The notes under the pieces: generated by a model
What the model saw: only the letters and a program-made list of their open reading frames with translations
Databases searched by the model: none
What the model was told of the DNA's origin: nothing
In this document: piece after piece, positions 10,059 to 21,706 of the stretch
Layout of the letters: each line of letters begins with the position of its first letter
Numbering within the stretch: position 1 is the stretch's first letter
Assembly: GCF_000218685.1 (NCBI RefSeq)
Contig: NW_006763290.1
Coordinates: 2,413,855 to 2,477,854 of the forward strand
Source of the DNA: Serpula lacrymans var. lacrymans S7.9
Taxonomy: Eukaryota > Basidiomycota > Agaricomycetes > Boletales > Serpulaceae
Length of the DNA stretch: 64,000 nucleotides
Reading direction: 5' to 3'
Program-made: the position numbers and the translations under genes

Positions 10059-12540
10059 ATGGCGCCAAAGAGCAAGAAAATCACCAACAAGACGAGCAAA
10101 ATCAACACTGTGGCATCCCACATCAGTGAGCTCAAATATAAAATCCACCAGCTCCAGCATAAGTACAATTTCCTCTGTTTTGATTGCTGATATCAAAATC
10201 AACTGGCATAGGTAAAGAAAATCATGGAAAGCAAGGAAGCCACAGCAATCCTCAACAAGGCAAGTATATTTGCAAACCAAAAGGTTCACCAGGAAGATCC
10301 TTTCCAAAAGGATACAACATTCAAGAAGCTATGAAATTAGGCCAGAAAAAAAGGCAGTATAACACATTTTCAGTGGGTTGTCTCAGCATATATGCATACA
10401 TCTAAACATTTTTTCTAGGCTGTTGCACGTCAGCTGTCATGGAAGTACCTTGACATTACAGCAACCTTGCAGAATCAAGATCAATTTGTCCTCAACATGG
10501 TTCTTTCGCTGGTATGTGTTGCAAATGCATTCAGATATTGGCTAACTAAGCCATATTAGGCTCAAGAAAAATACAAATATCTACAGAGGTTTCCCAGTAA
10601 CTGGCTTATGCATGACCTGAATGGGAGATTCTTATGCAACCATGTCCAATATTTGAAAAAACAAGAGATTGAGACCACTGCTAGTGACAACGGTGATGAG
10701 GTAAAATTTTGCTTTTATCATTTATTTTAATGGAATACTCAATTGCTTGTGGTATCCTTATAGTTTAATGGCTATGATCTTGATGGACTGGCTGAAGTCC
10801 TTAATAGAAATGAGGACGGAAACAGTATGGATGAAGATGAGCCCCAGGATGAAGAGATTACTAGAAAGGAAAGATCTCTGGTAAGTAGTGCGCTAGCATA
10901 CAATAGTGGCAGGTCAGCTGATGCCTGTCTGCAGGTTCCTGCAGGCAGCCAAAAACCTATGGCATATAAGGTAAAGCTGTCTAATGTTTTAGCCTTACAC
11001 CTGATTCAGCAGCCATCCCACAGGAACCAGCCACAATAGTCCAGAAATCCAAACAGAAAACTCATACTATTGGTGAGAAGCGTAAGGCTGAGAAAATAGA
11101 TAATGAACCTCCGAGTCCTGTTATTGGCAGATGGAAGTGTCACCATGTGATAGTAAGTTCATTTCTAGGCCTGTGTTCCATAACAGAACTGACTACCACT
11201 ATATATCTCTAACCAGGAATCAGATAACGAGGATGAAGACTTGGGTATCAATAATCTTGCCTCTCAGTCCTCGGTCAGAGTTCCTGATGACTTAACAGCC
11301 ACTACAGTGTCAAAAAAAAAAGTCAAAGACTCGGATGATGCTGTTCAAGTCAGTAATGGTGTTTCAGATGTATCTGAAATACCCATAGTCTGTCCACTAG
11401 ATGGATGCAAGTATATTGTACCCGCTAACCCACCTCAGGAACTGGTCAACAAATTTAGCAAGTATGGAGAGCTGAAATGTACTAGAAAGTCTAATACTAC
11501 TGGGTTTCTACAACTCAAACTAGAGCTTTGTGGGGATATCAAGCGTGCACAAGACCAGCAATATCACATTTGTCTGTGCACATATCAAAACTGGCCGCTG
11601 GTAGTTGACTGGCATGCTTTTTGTTGTCAAATCATTGCTATGAGGGATGAACTCGAACAGGTCACTCTTAGCCAAAAAAAACAGGTAGGGAATGTTGTTT
11701 ACAAGTACCTCTTGGATAACCTTGAGGCTGTAGGCCTTGGATGTGATTTTAAGAAGCTTGCATCTGTGCCTACACTTCAGGTGTGTATGAATTCACGGTC
11801 TGACTAGTAAGTAATATAAATATATATTTCCGCACTGACATCCTGCCAGCATATTGACAACTATTTCTAACACAATTATGGTGCCAAAGGCAGCTCAATA
11901 ATTGAATCAGTTCTAGTGCGGATCATAGACCTCAAAACTACTCTAATTCACAGCTTTCAGCCACTCAGTCTCTCACTGTTCACCCACTACTTTCTTGTTC
12001 CCTTTGTTGCTTGTACAGGCCAAAACATTCATCCATATGAAGGAGAGAATGATAAGCAACTAGACAAAATCTCCAGGGCCGAGTTTGACATAATGATGAA
12101 AGAACATACTGAGATTATTAGCATGCGCCGGAAGGAGCTCGAGGACATTGCTGAGGACTGTTTTTTGGAAGAGGCCACAAAGGAAAAGGTGGGTAAAAGT
12201 TTGCATTATGTCTTAAAATGAAAGACTGACGCACTGGGTCATACTATGGAGACTCGGACCACACCACAAGGCTCGGACACAGCAAAGCTGTCAAAGGTCA
12301 AACCCAAGGTGAACATAGGTTATCCATACCTGCCCTGTATACTATTTACTTATGCTTCTTGAGGCTCGGATGGTTAAAAAAGCAGAGGTTACTCTAGTGC
12401 ATCACATATTGTACAGATTGTCATCTGGCTTCATATCTCATACAAAGGAGCCTGACATCGAGGTTACAACAAGTACTAGGCCACACAGAAGTTCAACAGC
12501 AAAAATAGTTTGTGCCTGTGTTGCTTATTGTCTAAATCTA
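10059..12540 (+). CDS. Dispersed multi-exon gene with RTC4-like domain, probably decayed
   Basis: A run of exons separated by short GT..AG introns starts at MAPKSKKITNK (10059). Later exons read AVARQLSWKYLDITATLQNQ (10410), RFPSNWLMHDLNGRFLCNH (10590), an acidic linker with NRNEDGNSMDEDEPQDEE (10800), then CPLDGCKYIVPANPP (11390), H/C residues in QYHICLCTYQNWPLVVDW (11560), YGAKGSSIIESVLVRI (11880) and PLSLSLFTHYFLVPFVAC (11960). The last part resembles the RTC4-like domain found in many dispersed Agaricomycete genes; its biochemical role is not known to me. The end of the unit recurs at 53.15-53.40 kb, so it is mobile or duplicated. Exon boundaries and intactness are uncertain. Confidence 0.5.
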
Positions 12541-12629
12541 TAATTTATATACTAACCCAAACCCAAACATGTGGTACGCACAACTAGAAAGCAGAGCCAC
12601 TCACAAAGAAACCAAAAGTAAGTCTGAAT

Positions 12630-13225
12630 TCATCTCCGAGTCCATGACACAACTCACAAGACTGCAAGTTCGCATCAAAAGCCAAAACCACAAAAAAGAA
12701 AAGCAATATCCCAGGCCCTCCTATCGCTGATCCCTCAAAATTCTCTGGTGCATTGGCGGTGAGTCCCACACATATGTGTACTATCTTATGTAAAAACACC
12801 TCACGACACTCAGCTTAAATTGGCTGACGACATAATTCCACCCAAATTGCGACTACACAAGAAAATTTGAAAGACCTTCTCACTCAGACTTGCCTTTATT
12901 TTTTTGTTGTCGCATTCTTCTCAACTAGCCTGTTAATATTCCAAATTCCTACTCTTTGCTCTTTGTCCATCAATGTGGTCCCAGGTCTCATTTTTGCTTA
13001 TCAAGTTCATATTGCTATATTCATGTTGTGCTTGCTTGTGACTACATTATGTACCACACTGCTTATTTTGATACTAGTTGCTAATAAAACAGTGTATTTG
13101 GCAAGTGATTGTGATACTACTAATCAGTGAGATTCTTCAAAAGTAGTCGGTGTATAGTGCACTGAAAGTCAAAATATAATGCACTAATGCTCAGATGGGG
13201 AATAGTCGGTTTCATTGATTTATAT
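12630..13225 (+). repeat. Dispersed repeat, 3' part of the RTC4-like unit
   Basis: The stretch containing CATCAAAAGCCAAAACCACA, GGTGCATTGGCGGTGAGT and CACTAATGCTCAGATGGGG is found again, diverged, at 53150-53400. Two blocks in the same order and orientation show a duplicated unit, not chance similarity. From 12870 to 13130 there is only a T-rich frame with no recognisable protein. Confidence 0.7.
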
Positions 13226-13427
13226 CACTGAGATTTTCATTGGCAATTCGCTCATTTACAGTGCATCTGCCTCCTAAAATACAGTGATTTTGATCACTAT
13301 ATTACAGTGACAGTACTACCCACAGTGTTAAGATTTGTTTGTGTTTACCCCAGAGTCGGGGATTGGCGCTAGGCGCCGCTACGATTAGCTGTAACGCTGG
13401 TGTTGAACAAACCCGTTGTCTGAGTTT

Positions 13428-13605
13428 AAGTAAAGTGACTGACACGTCGCGTCACACTGTGGACTTATATAAGCCCAGCTTATATGCTGAAAATATTCAA
13501 TTTTAGCAGCCAATCAGAATGCAGATATCCAATATCTTCAGCATATAAGCTGAGCTCATATAAGTCGATCCCCACAGTGTCAGCCACTTTACCTAGACTC
13601 GGGAT
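13428..13605. mobile_element. MITE-like inverted repeat (hairpin)
   Basis: Left arm TAAGTAAAGTGACTGACAC..ACACTGTGGACTTATATAAGCCCAGCTTATATGC is mirrored by the right arm, whose complement reads TAGGTAAAGTGGCTGACACTGT..GACTTATATGAGCTCAGCTTATATGC. The arms are about 70-75 bp with a short unique centre holding CAGCCAATCAGAA. No reading frame fits inside. A related arm with TTCTGATTGGCT and GCATATAAGCTGGGCTTA lies at 50795-50865, so this belongs to a dispersed non-autonomous family. It sits about 630 bp upstream of the membrane-protein gene start. Confidence 0.7.
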
Positions 13606-14235
13606 AGCCAGGTGGCAGAACCATTCCAAAAGGTGTGTCGTCGTTTCGGTTTCGTTCCGCTGCCCTAACGCCTCAAATTCTTGCTTATTCTTCTACATAG
13701 ACAGCTAGAAAACTAAAAATTCTATCTACTGGTCAAGTTCCGACGGTCTCAAGCTCAACGACTGGTGAGTCATTCAACTTCTCCCCAGACCAATTGCACC
13801 TATTGTCCAACGATAGTATGTGGGGATTTTCGGGACATTGCGACGTTGCATAATCCGAATTTTTTTTGCAGTTCCAGAACTGTTTAGAGCAAGAGTAGCA
13901 TTGACCCTGGTTTTGCCTCGCGTTTTCTTTGACCACGTTCATTTTTACCCTTTTCACTCTCAGTTGAAGGATACATAGCGAAGTTCGTTTTTTCACTGTT
14001 AATTCAGGGTGCGTGCCAACATTTGACTTTTCTCTCTTTCATTATTGGCTGACTTATTTTTCCTTGTTCGTACTAACAACCGCCTCGACACTGCTCTCGT
14101 ATTTACGGCTGCCCCACTCCTTCTCCTGTCTTGCCTTTCATTCTTGTCTGTCGTCCGCGTCTCCATTTTACGAATCCAGCCCTTCTAGGTCTTCACCTCT
14201 TCGCTGATCCCGCTTTTACAGAAAAAACGGAAGCA
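13606..14235 (+). promoter_or_regulatory. Upstream region of the membrane-protein gene
   Basis: The 630 bp between the hairpin and the start codon hold no plausible gene. The last 200 bp are pyrimidine-rich (CTTTTCTCTCTTTC near 14030), as is common just upstream of basidiomycete transcription starts. An in-frame ATG at 14131 would add 35 residues but would bury the signal peptide, so it is not preferred. Confidence 0.4.
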
Positions 14236-15453
14236 ATGATCGTCGCCAAACATCGCCTCACATTCTTTTTCTCTTTTGCACTCTTTCTCGCATTCACCGT
14301 CGTTGCAGATGCCAAAACACTCGACCAATCCGCACCATTGCGTCGCGATCATACTAGGATCAACCGTATTGTCAAGAAGCGTTCCCCAGTCCCACAAGGT
14401 TTAGGCGGGCTCTTTGGGGGTGATGGTAGTGGTGTTGTTAACGCTGGAGCAAACCCCCCTACGGTGACTCCGACGAGCTCAACAGCAACTACTTCAAGCA
14501 CCATTGCGCCCTCGACCGATAAATCTACAGACACGGCATCATCTGCAACTCCTAGTAGTCCCTCCGCTTCAACAACCGCTTCCATATCCCTATCGGTATG
14601 TCTTTTTCTGATATATTCTTGTCTTATGTGCTGATCATGTTTTACTTTATTTTACAATCAGAGTTCTGCTTCTGCAACTAGTAACAACCCACTGGGAGGC
14701 TTTGTCAGTTCACTATTCTCGCCTGCTAGTAGCACTGCTTCTGCTAGCACAAATTCCCCATCGTCAGCCTCTTCCAGTCCTACAACCGCTTCCGAGTCTG
14801 AAACGTCTACCACACCAACCCCGACACCAACCACGCCGCCAGCTGTGTCTCAATCGGTCAGTAGGGATGGGTCATCGGGTGTTACAGTTGTTGTCACAGG
14901 TTCACCTACATCAAGTACCGCTTCGTCTACTTCTACTTCCACATCATCAGGCACAATAGCACATACCACGGAAGTTGCCTTGATCATCATTGGCGCCTGC
15001 ATTGTCGGTGCTGGCATCATCTGGACCATAATTCGCAAGTGGAAATTCAGACCGTCCGCGAATTTTGAAGACCGCATGCAGCCTATTGACTGGCAACCCA
15101 CCACAGACAGTGGTTTACCGGCACACCGTCGCAACTCCAACGCCTCGTCCTTCCACTCTGGACACTCCGAGACTAACTATGCTGGACGCGGCGGTGGAGG
15201 CAGTTATGGATCTGACCACGGCCATGGTGTCGCACCTCTTAACCCAATTCCCGATCATGACTTCACTGCTGGAACTGGTGGTCTTGCATCTGCTGGCGGA
15301 TATGCTGACCTTGTACGTGGTCCTAGCCCCCAGCCCCAGATGCAGGAGGCTCTTTCCCATGGCCCAAGCATGGCTAGACCTGAGTACGACCAATATGGTG
15401 TCCCCCTTCATCATGCCGGTTATAGTTCCCAGGATCCTTATGCGAGATATTAG
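14236..15453 (+). CDS. Single-pass Ser/Thr-rich membrane protein, two exons
   Basis: Exons 14236-14595 and 14662-15453 flank a 66-bp intron (GTATGT..CAG); the splice keeps phase and gives 383 residues. A hydrophobic signal peptide (HRLTFFFSFALFLAFTVVADA) starts the protein. A long extracellular region rich in Ser, Thr, Ala and Pro follows, likely O-glycosylated, then one membrane span near residues 225-245 (VALIIIGACIVGAGIIWTII), a basic stop-transfer RKWKF, and a cytoplasmic tail rich in Gly, His, Ser and Pro. The architecture matches Mid2/Wsc-type or mucin-like cell-surface sensors, but no specific family motif is visible, so the function is open. It is convergent with the Ima1-like gene and appears intact. 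Confidence 0.88.
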
Positions 15454-15911
15454 AAACAAATGCTGAGCGCTGAGGGCAGTGGAACTATTGAGTTTGAAGT
15501 CTTGGTTGTATCGTGGTAGCGTAAAGTTTCTAAACTATACAGTTTACTCACTTTTTTATTTTGTTTTTATTGGAATAAATACATTTACTTGCCGCTGGAC
15601 GATGATGCATTTTCCGAGCTTTTTGGCTACTACGTTGTTTCTTCCCCTGCGTGTGATACTAGTTCGATCTCGTTTCCCTTACCCTTGAGGAGCTCAGTGC
15701 ATTGTCAGTCACTTATCTCCCTTTGTAGATATTGACTACAATTATCTTGTAGACGCACGTCTTGTTGTATTTAAGCTATGACCTGTAATTGTGTCGAGGA
15801 TGATTGGATGAACCCGAGGTCAGCTGCCTTTATTGTATGCGTGCATAGGTTAGACAGCAATTACTACAAGTGGGTCAACTCTGTAAATAGGTCTGAACGA
15901 GGTCTTTACTA
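15454..15911. other. Intergenic region between convergent host genes
   Basis: These 458 bp lie between the two 3' ends. They contain T-rich stretches suited to 3' untranslated regions but no gene, repeat or clear terminator motif that I can support. Confidence 0.5.
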
Positions 15912-17796
15912 CTACAAGATTTGATAGCAATACCAACGATAGATAGGCACTAGCAGGGGAAGTAAACCTGCCCACCACCAAACGCGCGCATGCGACACGA
16001 TCCACTTCCGCGGCGCGAGGGATAAGCCGTCAGTTTTCTGAAACGGTATTTCGTCGACTAATTTGGTATTTGCAAACAGAGTTTCGAGGCCTGTAGGATG
16101 TTCTGGAGGGAAAAATTGTTGGGGGCGCAACCACGATCCGTCGTCCTCGTCTTGAATGACTATTTTCTTTGGCTTCATAGGTAGAGAGAAAGATGGGTTG
16201 ATAGAAGTCCAGTCCATTGCGTCTGCATCAGCCTCTTCACCGTCGTCATCCATCTTTTGGGGCGAATTTATAGGCTTGGTAGAAGAAGATAGAAGAGATG
16301 GCAGACCAAATATTGGGTTAATACTTGGCGAGAGCACTGGTTTGGAAGAAAGAGACAGGGAAGAGAAGAGATCAGGCCCACTTAAAGCAGCAGCGGCAGA
16401 AGTGTGTAGGGAGCGAGAGTGAGCGTCTCGGAAAATAGATTCCGGGGTGGCACGGGCAAAAGAGGGCTGATGGCTGGAAATATCAAGTAGTCTGATGGGA
16501 GGTGGCTTCTGGATATGCAATACGGCGAAGGAGGCGAAAAATACCTGGTCGATGTTATGGGGTAAGCACTGAAACAACATGTCAAACCATCACGTACAGA
16601 TAACTCAAATATTAATGATATCGAACAGTACAGTTGAAGTCTGGATGATGGATAGCTTGTGATATGCAAATAGTCCCAAGACGGGTAATACCATGGGATA
16701 GTGAGAAGCAGAGCTGTGATGGACCTAGAGAGCCATGCTAGTATTTGCAGCACCTAATAGGAACACGTTACAATGAATTTTCTACGGGATCTTCACTGTA
16801 CGGCTCACATTGTACTGTTTCTTTCCTTTCACACGTAGATCACGGCCTTGAATATATGCTTTCCGAAGTGAATGATAAGTCGGATCCCACACAGTCCATA
16901 GTAGAGAGAACAAAGTCAAAACCAGAAGGGCAGGTTGCAGCATTTGCACAAAAGCTGACATTTGCCAGTTCCATATACCTAACCATCAAAGAGCGGTAAG
17001 AGTCGCACGAGATCTAACTAAAGTGGATAGGACGGACCAGCAGAGTAAGAAACCCAAGTAGACATCAGCGTTATAGCCCACAGACAGCCCCGTATTTTCC
17101 ATGCCATAAATTCTATCTTCAGTTTTTCTCTTTCCTCGCCAGTTTCATATACCTGTCTCCGTTTATCTTTGCCTTTAGTTTCCTTCAGCCACCCACCTAG
17201 AGCCTGAATCCGGGCCATGTGATCCTTCTGCTTAATCTCGTCTTCAACTATAGGAAGGCAATTGGTGCAAACAGGTGGATAGCGGGCATGTAGCGAATTC
17301 CTATATTCTGGAAGCAACTCTACTCGTTTCGCGTATTCTGGGTGCTGCGAAGGTGACCCAAAAATTTACGGGAGAGAAACCTGTTGAATGAGAAAAAGAT
17401 GCAAAATAAGATAAACGCACTTCGGGTGGAGGAAGATAGTTTGACATGAGTTGTACGACGAGCGTCTGGTTGGTTCGACACGTGTGGCAGAATGGCCCTC
17501 TGTTGTATATGGAAGGTAGGCGGTCCTTGCTGGGAGAGGCTGTTCATACGTTGTGAGTCAATTGCAGGCAGGTAAAATATATTAGAACAGTTACCTCGCC
17601 TGGAAAAGGACCTTTTATTTAGGTTCTCGTCGTGCATTGCAGGCTCATCTGACATGATCTGACCACTCGCATCGTAACGATTCCAGCAGTTGCAGTGCGG
17701 ACACCGGAAGTTCTTCAGATTTGTAGGCAAAGGGTTCACTGAACTTTGGCAGAAGAAGCAGTTGACGCAACTAAGCCTACAAAAGAGAGCAGGCAT
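15912..17796 (-). CDS. ima1: Ima1/Samp1-type inner nuclear membrane protein
   Basis: Six exons join in phase: 17796-17595, 17539-17421, 17344-17038, 16978-16809, 16753-16598, 16544-15912, giving 528 residues. Introns are 53-76 bp with GT..AG ends. The N-terminus is cysteine-rich (CRLSCVNCFFCQ, FRCPHCNCWNRYDASG, FCHTCRTNQ, PPVCTNC), as in the Ima1 N-terminal domain, which probably binds zinc. About five membrane spans follow, near 190-208, 214-237, 267-285, 305-328 and 505-523; a long Ser-rich loop precedes the last. In fission yeast Ima1 sits in the inner nuclear membrane and helps connect heterochromatin and the envelope; that role is carried over by family. The start at 17796 puts the first zinc cysteines at the extreme N-terminus, as in relatives. 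No sign of damage. Confidence 0.88.
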
Positions 17797-18191
17797 GTTC
17801 AAAGTCCAGGTGGAAACACGGGCAGAGAGAAACTAGACGATGTTTTTCATGGACACAAACAAGGAAAAATCGGCACCTATTACTCCCACACTCTGGCCTT
17901 ATCATAGCGGCGCTTTGCACCAGCATAGCGCCGCATAATAAAGCCCTAAAGCCATAACCTTGTCTTATGTAAGCACGCAGAGGATGTGAACTATACCAAC
18001 ACAAACAGTTTGTGGAAACTATATATGAGCCTCTCATATAGTTCCAGGAAACCATACCAAGGTAAGTTAGTTTGTAGAAACTATATTATACTTTTCATAC
18101 AATCATGCATTAATCATGAATCATTGTGAAAAATATCTCCAAAATGTTGCTGAAAGTACTGGTGGATATCCCCCTTCAAGGGGAATCGAAC
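17797..18191. other. Upstream flank of the Ima1-like gene
   Basis: The region holds the presumed promoter of the Ima1-like gene and the border to the gypsy LTR. A pair of near repeats, CAGTTTGTGGAAACTATAT (18005) and TTAGTTTGTAGAAACTATAT (18067), is visible. No gene was recognised. Confidence 0.4.
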
Positions 18192-18605
18192 TGTTACAAT
18201 ACACAATTTTCGGACCTTTGAATTTCATTCTCCACTGTAACTTTCTTTCGTAGTTTTCACACACTGTGCTATGTGGCACTTTCCATTTTGTTCAATCTCC
18301 ACTTTCTCGCGCTATGCTGCTTTTCTTCATTCTTAGCTACAAGTCTCTCACACAGTGGAGCTGACCACACGGGCTGTGCCCTATAACATCATCAGCCACT
18401 GCCTTCATCAACTATATAGTACACATGTATAAATAGTCTGTAGATGTATATAAACCCCAATAGACCAAGGAGACTCCTCAGCGAGTCCTCCTGTTGTTTA
18501 CCCACAACTAACTTGGTCCTATCATAAGGGGTAACCACTCCCACTCACTTCAACTGTAGCTTGTCTGAGTTGTGTGCCAGAGTATACAAACTCTTGGTTG
18601 TTACA
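18192..18605 (+). repeat. LTR, gypsy family C, 5' LTR
   Basis: The 414-bp unit starts TGTTACAATACACAATTTT and ends CTCTTGGTTGTTACA, the TG..CA form of an LTR. It contains a TATATAAACCCC box near 18449. Related copies lie at 30144-30555 and 32996-33395 (minus), 55985-56224 (plus, truncated) and about 46270-46415 (minus, diverged). A gypsy gag follows downstream in the same orientation. Confidence 0.85.
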
Positions 18606-19140
18606 TTAGGACTTGCTCTTGTTACTCTCTCACACTTTTGTGCAAACCCGGACCACAGGGTTAAGTGGAGTCTTTCGAACAGTAAGACTTTGGTGCCAGA
18701 CGGTGTTGAGCATTTGCTAGCGGCGGAAACAAAGTGTGTGCCCCAATCCTGCAGGCGAGCTCCCCAGGACAAGGTATTAGAGAGAATCAAACTAAACCAT
18801 ACACGGCCCCAGTGTTAAGGGGAGTACTTGAGCAGTTGGTGTGGAACCACTGTTGATTAGATTTAGATACAAAAATTTCTTCTTTGCTTTCCTCTGACCA
18901 GGCCGGGCACTTGCCTGAGCCAGTCTGGAGAAGGGTTGACAGCTTTACAAGCGGACCACCCCCTGACAACTGTTCGTACCAGGGTTTCTTACATTTACAT
19001 TTTATATACTTTTAAATACTATAGTATGGGTAGTCAGGGATTGAGACCTGTTACTCAGCTGGGAAGAGGTAAGTCTGCAGATAGCAAGCTGGGATCCCCA
19101 CTTATGTTTTTTTTTACATTTACATAGAGAACAAGTCGAT

Positions 19141-20040
19141 ATGTCGTCGCAACCACAACCCGATGTCAACACTCTGTTGCACAACATGCATGCACAGATT
19201 TTGTTATTAATCACACAGCTTAGTGAGCTTCAGACAAACCCCCCTGAAGCAGTTGAGCAAAAATTCAACAAGAAAGTCGAGATCGTTGCTGACCGGGCTT
19301 GGTTTGCCAAATGGTGGATCAAGCTCCAGATTTGGATCAAGGTGAACTGGGACACATTCACCGATGACTTTGAGATAGCAACAGCTATGCTATCAATACT
19401 AAAAGGACCTGTGGTGAGTCGATATGCCCAAGTACAACTCCAGGAGCGCTACACTGCTAATCACTGGCTTACCTGGGACAATCTTAAGGGGGTAGGTCGA
19501 AAAATATTTCAAACCCCAAGCTGAGCATGACTGGGCGCGCTAGCAAATCTGTTCCTTCAAACAGGGAAACATGAGGACAGATGATTTTGTAACCCAGCTC
19601 CTGGCCCTCTCCATCCAAGGGGGTCTAGGTAATGGACACACAGTAGAGCTGCTAGAACACAATGTGAACTCCCACATTACAGAACAGCTTTATCTGCAGG
19701 ATATGAGAAACAAGAACCTCTCACAAGCCGCAGAAGAGGTCCGCAAGATTGGTAGGGCTGTGGAGCTCTACACTATGTAATTTGGTGGTGGGTCCACCAC
19801 TAAAAACAACTATTCCCAGAGGTGCCCTGGGTCATCAAACCAAGATAACAATCATTCTCACGGGTTCAAGCTATTCAGGCTGCAACCAGGGCAGGGAGCC
19901 CCTATGGATATTGGTGCAGTCCAAGGCGGACAGATGCGTAGATTCAAAGGGAACTGCTACAATTGCGGCCATGAGGGACACATGTCCCGAGACTGTAGAA
20001 ACAGGGTGCAGGCTGCCCAATAAAAAAATAATCAAGGGCG
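19141..20040 (+). pseudogene. Ty3/gypsy gag, frameshifted
   Basis: The capsid region reads in two frames. The first (19141-19524) begins MSSQPQPDVNTLLHNMHAQI and contains WFAKWWIKLQIWI; the second (to about 19780) contains QGNMRTDDFVTQLLALSIQG and NKNLSQAAEEVRKIGRAVEL. A third frame ends with the zinc knuckle CYNCGHEGHMSRDC near 19955. At least one stop (after DWAR near 19530) and two frame changes separate parts that are continuous in working copies. This is the nucleocapsid-forming ORF of the element that starts at 18192. Confidence 0.85.
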
Positions 20041-20419
20041 CCAGGCGCGCCAATTAGAAACAGAAAAGCCAGATAATCAGCTCAGAAATACTCAGGCCAG
20101 TTGTTTGTACAACGTAATTTGAGCCTTCTTTTACAACCAACAGGCTGCTGAAATGAAAGCTCAGGGAAAAGACTTCAGAGCTTAGGTTTCTTGGGTGCCT
20201 TCACTCCTCTTAACAATGAAGTAAACCACGACAAGGTGGCCTCTGCTCTGGGGTGTTGCACAAGCAATAAAGGAAAGGGGGTGGCTCCCCAATTTGTAAA
20301 TAAATTTCTAAATTTGTTATCTGAAGTGTATACTTGTATAAAATATTTATGACACTACCACTGCACCAGCATCCCCCTTGGAGCGTGGCCCCAGCAAGAC
20401 AACTACTAGGGTGCTTAAT

Positions 20420-20813
20420 TCTGGTAAAAATAAAAGAATTATAGAGAATCGTAAAATAGAAAAACAAGTTTCTCTTAACATTCAAGTTTCTTCTTCATTG
20501 GAGCTACTTCTCACAGAAATCCCAAGGTGTGTGTTGATGTGCACATATTTACTCCAAAAGGAGATCTGTTTAGACATTGGTGTAGAAAACCTTGCCCGGG
20601 GCATAGTACACCCAACCAGTGCACTGCTTGATTCAGGTGCTAATGGCATCTTCATAAATCAGGTCTGGGCGGAGCAAATTGGACTCCCCCTTGTAAAATT
20701 AGATATATCTATTCCTGTCTATAATGTTGACAGTACACTTAATGCTGGTGGCTACATTACGCACAAATGTTCTTTTGTTGTTGAGTACCAAGGACACAGA
20801 GAATAAGTCACTG
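20420..20813 (+). pseudogene. Ty3/gypsy aspartic protease segment
   Basis: The frame contains LLDSGANGIFINQVWAEQIG, the D-S-G active site with its FIN follow-on, then IPVYNVDSTLNAGG, as in gypsy retropepsins. A stop after YQGHRE separates it from the RT. Upstream (20041-20419) is linker sequence without recognisable domains. Confidence 0.82.
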
Positions 20814-20941
20814 CCGAAGCTACCCAACTAGGGAATATTAATTTAATCATAGGCTGGACCTGGCTATTTAAACACAATCCTAAGATCGACTGGCAGACAA
20901 GGGTTGTCACATTATCACATTGCCCTCAGGAGTGTGATAAC

Positions 20942-21706
20942 TTGGGTAAGCCGAGTCATGCCCATCAAACTGAGCTTAATGACAGGATAAACACTGGTCA
21001 CGTTTATGCCAAGCTCAGATCTTTAGATAAGATTGACAATGACAATGACAAGGTAAAACCTGAGGAAGAGATTAAGAGGCTGGTACCTCTAGAGTACCAT
21101 GACTTCTGGAAAGTCTTTTCAAAACATAAATCAGAGCACTTCCCAGAGGCTAAGCCTTGGGACCATGCTATAGATTTGAAGGACACATTTAAACCTAGAA
21201 AAGGACACATGATTCCCTTCTCTGCTCCAGAAAGAGATGAGGTTTCAAGTTTCATAGATGAACAGCTCAGGAAGGGTTACATCAGACCTTCCAAATGCCC
21301 TATGATGTCCCTGGTATTCTTCATTCCTAAAAAGGATGGTAAGATGCATATTATTATGGACTATTGTTACTTGAATGAGTACACAGTCAAAAATGCGTAT
21401 CCGCTGCCTTTGATCAGTCAGCTAGTAGACAAATTGGCTGGCACCAAGATCTTGACAAAGATGGATCTCAGATGGGGGTACAATAATGTATGCATCAAAG
21501 AAGAAGATGCTTGGAAGGCTGTATTTATGTGCCACCGAGGATCCTTCAAGCCCCTTGTCATGTTGTTTGGGTTGACCAATTCATTGGCAACCTTCCAAAG
21601 CATGATGAACGAGATATGGAAAACTGTGTCATCATTTACATTGATGATTTACTCTGTTGTTACATATCTGTCCAAGCTAATAAGGTTTGAGCCTCATGCA
21701 CTATAG
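20942..21706 (+). pseudogene. Ty3/gypsy reverse transcriptase, frameshifted
   Basis: Fingers and palm read LVPLEYHDFWKVFSKHKSEH, FIDEQLRKGYIRPSKCPM, FFIPKKDGKMHIIMDYCYLN, YPLPLISQLVDKLAGTKIL and KMDLRWGYNNVCIKEED. The catalytic YIDDLL lies in another frame near 21640, so a frameshift falls just before it. Copying of the element's RNA is its family role. Some residues differ from the usual gypsy consensus (MDYCYLN for MDYRKLN), which fits a decayed copy. From 21707 to 22090 the thumb and connection are too decayed to follow. Confidence 0.85.

Noticed and set aside
14185..15459. Minus-strand and alternate plus-strand frames over the membrane-protein gene
   Set aside because: Low-complexity Ser/Thr coding sequence opens other frames; the spliced plus-strand model has signal peptide, membrane span and consistent intron phase.
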